A stretch of DNA of 64,000 nt from Tectiglobus sp965223355 (lineage in GTDB: Bacteria; Pseudomonadota; Alphaproteobacteria; Rhizobiales; Hyphomicrobiaceae). A program made the translations under genes and the position numbers. This document shows, in pieces, positions 61,404-64,000 of the stretch (the first letter of the stretch is position 1; each line of letters opens with the position of its first letter). The notes beneath the pieces were generated by a model. The model was not told the DNA's origin. It worked only from the letters and a program-made list of their open reading frames with translations, and did not search any database. The DNA lies in assembly GCA_965223355.1 (NCBI GenBank), contig CBDCWE010000003.1, forward strand, positions 4,836,001 through 4,900,000, in the 5' to 3' direction.

Positions 61404-62480
61404 TTGCCGCAACCTCCGTCCCGCCCCAACACACCGGTGACCTACCGCGATGCCGGCGTTGATATCGACGCCGGACATCGGTTGGTCGAGACCATTAAGC
61501 CGATGGCCAAGGCAACGCGCAGGCCCGGGGCCGAGGCCGACCTTGGTGGATTTGGCGGCGTGTTTGATTTGCAGGCGGCCGGGTTCAAGGACCCGATCCT
61601 GGTGGCGGCCAACGACGGCGTCGGCACCAAACTCAAAATCGCGATCGCTACCGGCAAGCATGACACGATCGGCATCGATCTGGTTGCAATGTGCGTCAAC
61701 GATCTGATCGTCCAGGGGGCTGAACCCCTGTTCTTCCTCGATTATTTCTCCTGCGGCCAGCTCGACACCGCGGTCGCTGGCGCCGTGATCTCAGGAGTTG
61801 CCGCCGGCTGCCAACAGGCCGGTTGCGCGCTCATTGGCGGCGAGACCGCCGAGATGGCCGGCATGTACGAGGACGGCGACTATGATCTCGCCGGGTTCGC
61901 CGTTGGCGCCGCAGAGCGCGGGCAACTGCTGCCGCGGGACGGGATCGAGGCCGGCGATTTGGTCATTGGCCTGGCTGCGTCGGGCGTTCATTCGAACGGC
62001 TATTCCCTGGTCCGACGGCTGATCGACGACAGCGGCCTTGCCTGGGACAGTGCGGCCCCATTCGACCGCCAGACGTCGCTGGCACAGGCGCTGCTGACGC
62101 CAACCCGGATCTACGTCAAACCGCTGCTTGCCGCGATGCGCGGTTCACCCGGCCTGCGGGCGCTCGCACATATCACGGGCGGCGGTCTGACGGACAACAT
62201 TCCGCGGGTGCTGCCCGCGCACCTCGCCGTGATGATCGACCTCGCGGCTTGGTCGCCGGCCCCCGTGTTTGGCTGGCTCCAGCAGACAGCACGGATCGAT
62301 GACCATGAAATGCTGCGCACATTCAACTGCGGCATCGGCATGATCGTCATTGCGCAACCGGCGGCCCACGACGACATCTTACAATTGCTCGCCGAGCAAG
62401 GCGAAACCGGGATTGTGATCGGGCGTGTTGAAGAGCGCGGCGGCGCGGCGCCGGTCAGGTTCAGCGGGCGGCTGACATGA
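61404..62480 (+). CDS. purM: Phosphoribosylformylglycinamidine cyclo-ligase
   Basis: 358 residues, ATP-dependent ring closure to AIR in purine synthesis. Hallmarks: YRDAGVDIDAG, GGFGGVFDL, ILVAANDGVGTKLKIA, GIDLVAMCVNDLIVQGAEPLFFLDYF, GGETAEMAGMY, VIGLAASGVHSNGYSLVRRL and ITGGGLTDNIPRVLP. The open frame extends to an ATG at 61368. AGGAG at 61391-61395 is eight bases before an in-frame TTG at 61404, so TTG is the likelier start. The stop overlaps the purN start (ATGA). Confidence 0.92.
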   Translation: MPQPPSRPNTPVTYRDAGVDIDAGHRLVETIKPMAKATRRPGAEADLGGFGGVFDLQAAGFKDPILVAANDGVGTKLKIAIATGKHDTIGIDLVAMCVNDLIVQGAEPLFFLDYFSCGQLDTAVAGAVISGVAAGCQQAGCALIGGETAEMAGMYEDGDYDLAGFAVGAAERGQLLPRDGIEAGDLVIGLAASGVHSNGYSLVRRLIDDSGLAWDSAAPFDRQTSLAQALLTPTRIYVKPLLAAMRGSPGLRALAHITGGGLTDNIPRVLPAHLAVMIDLAAWSPAPVFGWLQQTARIDDHEMLRTFNCGIGMIVIAQPAAHDDILQLLAEQGETGIVIGRVEERGGAAPVRFSGRLT

Positions 62481-63163
62481 GCACGTCGCTGTCGGGCCGC
62501 GAGCCAGCCAAGAAACGCGTCGCCATCCTGATCTCAGGACGCGGCACCAACATGATGGCGCTTGTCGCAGCGGCGCGGGCCGACCACTATCCGGCCCGGA
62601 TCGTTGCCGTGATCTCGAACCGACCGCAGGCAGCAGGCGTTGCCTGGGCCGAGAGCCAGGCCATTCCGACCTCGGTGATCGATCACACCACCTATGAAAC
62701 ACGCGCCCAATTCGATGCAGACGTGCACAAGACGCTGCTCGCCAGCGGCGCCGAACTCGTTGTTCTGGCCGGATACATGCGGATCATGACCGCTGAGTTC
62801 GTGCGCAACTGGGAAGGCCGGATGATCAACATCCATCCGTCCCTGCTGCCGTTGTTCACCGGCCTTCATACACACGCCAAGGCGATCGAGGCCGGCATGA
62901 AGATCGCCGGTTGCACGGTGCATTACGTCATCCCGGAGCTGGATGCCGGCCCGATTATCGCCCAGGCCGCGGTGCCGGTGCTGCCGGATGACACGCCCGA
63001 CAGTCTGGCGGCGCGGATACTCAAGGTTGAACACCAGCTCTACCCCGAAGCCCTGGCCCTGGTGGCCGGCGGCGATGCCCGGCTGGTCGATGGCAGGGTT
63101 GCGCTGACCGCACACCAAGACGAAACGCAAACGCTTATTTCGCTTGCGATTTCAAGCGATTAA
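62477..63163 (+). CDS. purN: Phosphoribosylglycinamide formyltransferase
   Basis: 228 residues, transferring a formyl group from 10-formyl-THF to GAR. Family motifs: VAILISGRGTNMMALV (15-30), VVLAGYMRIMTAEFV, the catalytic NIHPSLLPLFTGLHTHAKAIEAGMKIAGCTVHYV (Asn-His) and ELDAGPIIAQAAVPV (Asp). It is translationally coupled to purM by a 4-bp overlap and is the last gene of the pair. Confidence 0.95.
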   Translation: MSTSLSGREPAKKRVAILISGRGTNMMALVAAARADHYPARIVAVISNRPQAAGVAWAESQAIPTSVIDHTTYETRAQFDADVHKTLLASGAELVVLAGYMRIMTAEFVRNWEGRMINIHPSLLPLFTGLHTHAKAIEAGMKIAGCTVHYVIPELDAGPIIAQAAVPVLPDDTPDSLAARILKVEHQLYPEALALVAGGDARLVDGRVALTAHQDETQTLISLAISSD

Positions 63164-63459
63164 GCAAACCGTTAACCAAGCTTCCGCGCGATCTCGTTTC
63201 ACGCGATAAATTGTAGCGATTTCAATTCACTATCTGGACTCATTTCGCAAACAGGCGATATTGCGTGCAATGGCATACGGGCTTTGGCGCGTGCGACATT
63301 TCTATCGCGGTCGCGAGTCCGTTCAGGACATTATCGAGTTGCAATTGACTTGGTCGATCCCAGATCAGCATAAGCTATCGAATCAGTGCGCTTAGTAACG
63401 AGCGAAACGATTGCCAGTTACCGGATCCGATGGAACGCCGGCGATATCCGCCGGCCAAC
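63164..63459. other. Intergenic region downstream of purN
   Basis: 296 bp, part of a 514-bp gap to the P450 gene. More AT-rich than its surroundings, with no clear hairpin terminator and no supported gene. R1 copy F follows. Confidence 0.5.
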
Positions 63460-63602
63460 CTAGATCATCGTGCTTTAAGTTGGAACCAACCGCTATTGCG
63501 GTTCCAACTTAAAGCACAAAGATGATCGCCACTTGAGAGGCGAGCAACTTTCTGCCTTTATTCGGGATCGTTCCGATTCCGAATAAAGGCAGGTTGCTCT
63601 AG
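63460..63602 (+). repeat. R1 three-hairpin repeat, copy F
   Basis: Full-length copy with CTAG at both ends (63460-63463, 63599-63602). It carries a 4-bp insertion (AACC) in the first arm of hairpin 2, which breaks the perfect stem. It lies 76 bp upstream of the P450 start. Confidence 0.92.
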
Positions 63603-63677
63603 TGCAGCGGCCCGATCGACAAGCCGGCGATCCTTCCGCAAGTTCAGCGCCAGCACCGCGAAGCGAGCACCAAAACC

Positions 63678-64000
63678 ATGAGCACAGCAGCCGCCGCAGC
63701 CACACCGACATCGCCTCCGGCCCACACCCAGGGGCTCGGTGATGAATCCTCAATCTGGTTCAAATTAACACCACTGCTCAAGGGGCCTGAGAACCCGCTG
63801 ACCGTGCTGATGGACATGACCAAGCGCTACGGCAGTCCGTTGCGCTTCAACCTCGCCAACCAGCACATCGTGCTGCTGTCCGAGCCGGAACACTTCAAAC
63901 GTGTGCTGGTGTCCAATGCAGCCAACTACGAAAAGTATTTCGATGGCCTGAAACCGATTTTCGGCAAGTCGATGATCACCCACGACGGCGCGCTGTGGCA
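63678..64000 (+). CDS. Cytochrome P450, N-terminal part, cut by window edge
   Basis: The 107 codons present end at the window edge. After a Pro/Ala-rich start (MSTAAAAATPTSPPAH) the chain reads GPENPLTVLMDMTKRYGSPLRFNLANQHIVLLSEPEHFKRVLVSNAANYEKYFDGLKPIFGKSMITHDGALW. This is the P450 beta-1 / B-helix / C-helix region before the W-x3-R heme-propionate motif. The heme cysteine lies beyond the window. No N-terminal membrane anchor is seen. Sequence style is closer to the CYP102/CYP4-like class than to CYP101, but this is a guess from a fragment. Confidence 0.8.
   Translation, partial: MSTAAAAATPTSPPAHTQGLGDESSIWFKLTPLLKGPENPLTVLMDMTKRYGSPLRFNLANQHIVLLSEPEHFKRVLVSNAANYEKYFDGLKPIFGKSMITHDGALW

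Overview
The window is GC-rich DNA that looks like the chromosome of an alphaproteobacterium, most likely of the Hyphomicrobiales (Rhizobiales) or a close relative. The evidence is a MucR regulator, a DnaA-domain-IV/DUF6456 gene pair, a DUF1491 protein, HdaA, TRAP and peptide ABC uptake systems, and a housekeeping block (purN-purM / DUF2066 - perM - hdaA - ppk - ppx / rnd - aspS) of the kind found together in that group. No rRNA, tRNA, CRISPR array or phage was seen. The only intact insertion sequence is one IS5-family element near 27 kb.

Layout. 1-8.4 kb: end-truncated serine-glyoxylate aminotransferase, a four-gene peptide/nickel-type ABC importer, a GntR/FCD regulator and an RraA-type aldolase, with two GntR-like palindromes that may tie the genes together. 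8.8-12.6 kb: oligopeptidase B, a GYD protein and MsrB. 13-20.5 kb: a tightly overlapping ten-gene Mrp/Mbh-like cation/proton antiporter operon that lacks a full-length MrpA but has three MrpD-like proton-channel subunits. 21-26.7 kb: MucR, the HTH/DUF6456 pair, SufE, a peptidoglycan-binding protein, DUF1491, VOC and SDR enzymes. 26.9-28.5 kb: IS5-family element and a small membrane-protein gene bracketed by repeats. 28.5-33.4 kb: LeuD-LeuC-isocitrate-lyase/PEP-mutase-type lyase trio and glutamate dehydrogenase. 33.9-37.5 kb: PP2C phosphatase, a membrane protein and TrkH. 37.8-42.5 kb: a non-canonical enolase-superfamily enzyme next to an N-methylproline-demethylase-like flavoprotein, a LysE exporter and an EEP hydrolase. 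43.2-46.5 kb: a TRAP transporter. 46.8-63.2 kb: DUF2199, Asp/Glu-racemase-like, ceramidase-like, AspRS, RNase D, a J-domain protein, polyphosphate enzymes, HdaA, PerM, DUF2066, PurM and PurN. The window ends inside a cytochrome P450.

The most unusual content lies between the genes. Several families of dispersed multi-hairpin repeats occupy much of the non-coding sequence. R1 is about 139 bp, has three hairpins and is bounded by CTAG. R2 has three to five hairpins. R3 is an element of about 34 bp that has expanded once into 16-bp tandem units. R4 and R5 are shorter. R1 and R2 abut at shared CTAG tetramers. An IS5-family element sits exactly at one such junction, and in several places the terminal CTAG/TTAG of a repeat supplies the TAG stop codon of the neighbouring gene. 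One R1 copy shows compensating base changes in both arms of a stem.

Starts were chosen mostly from ribosome-binding sites and family N-termini, so many are shorter than the longest open frame.
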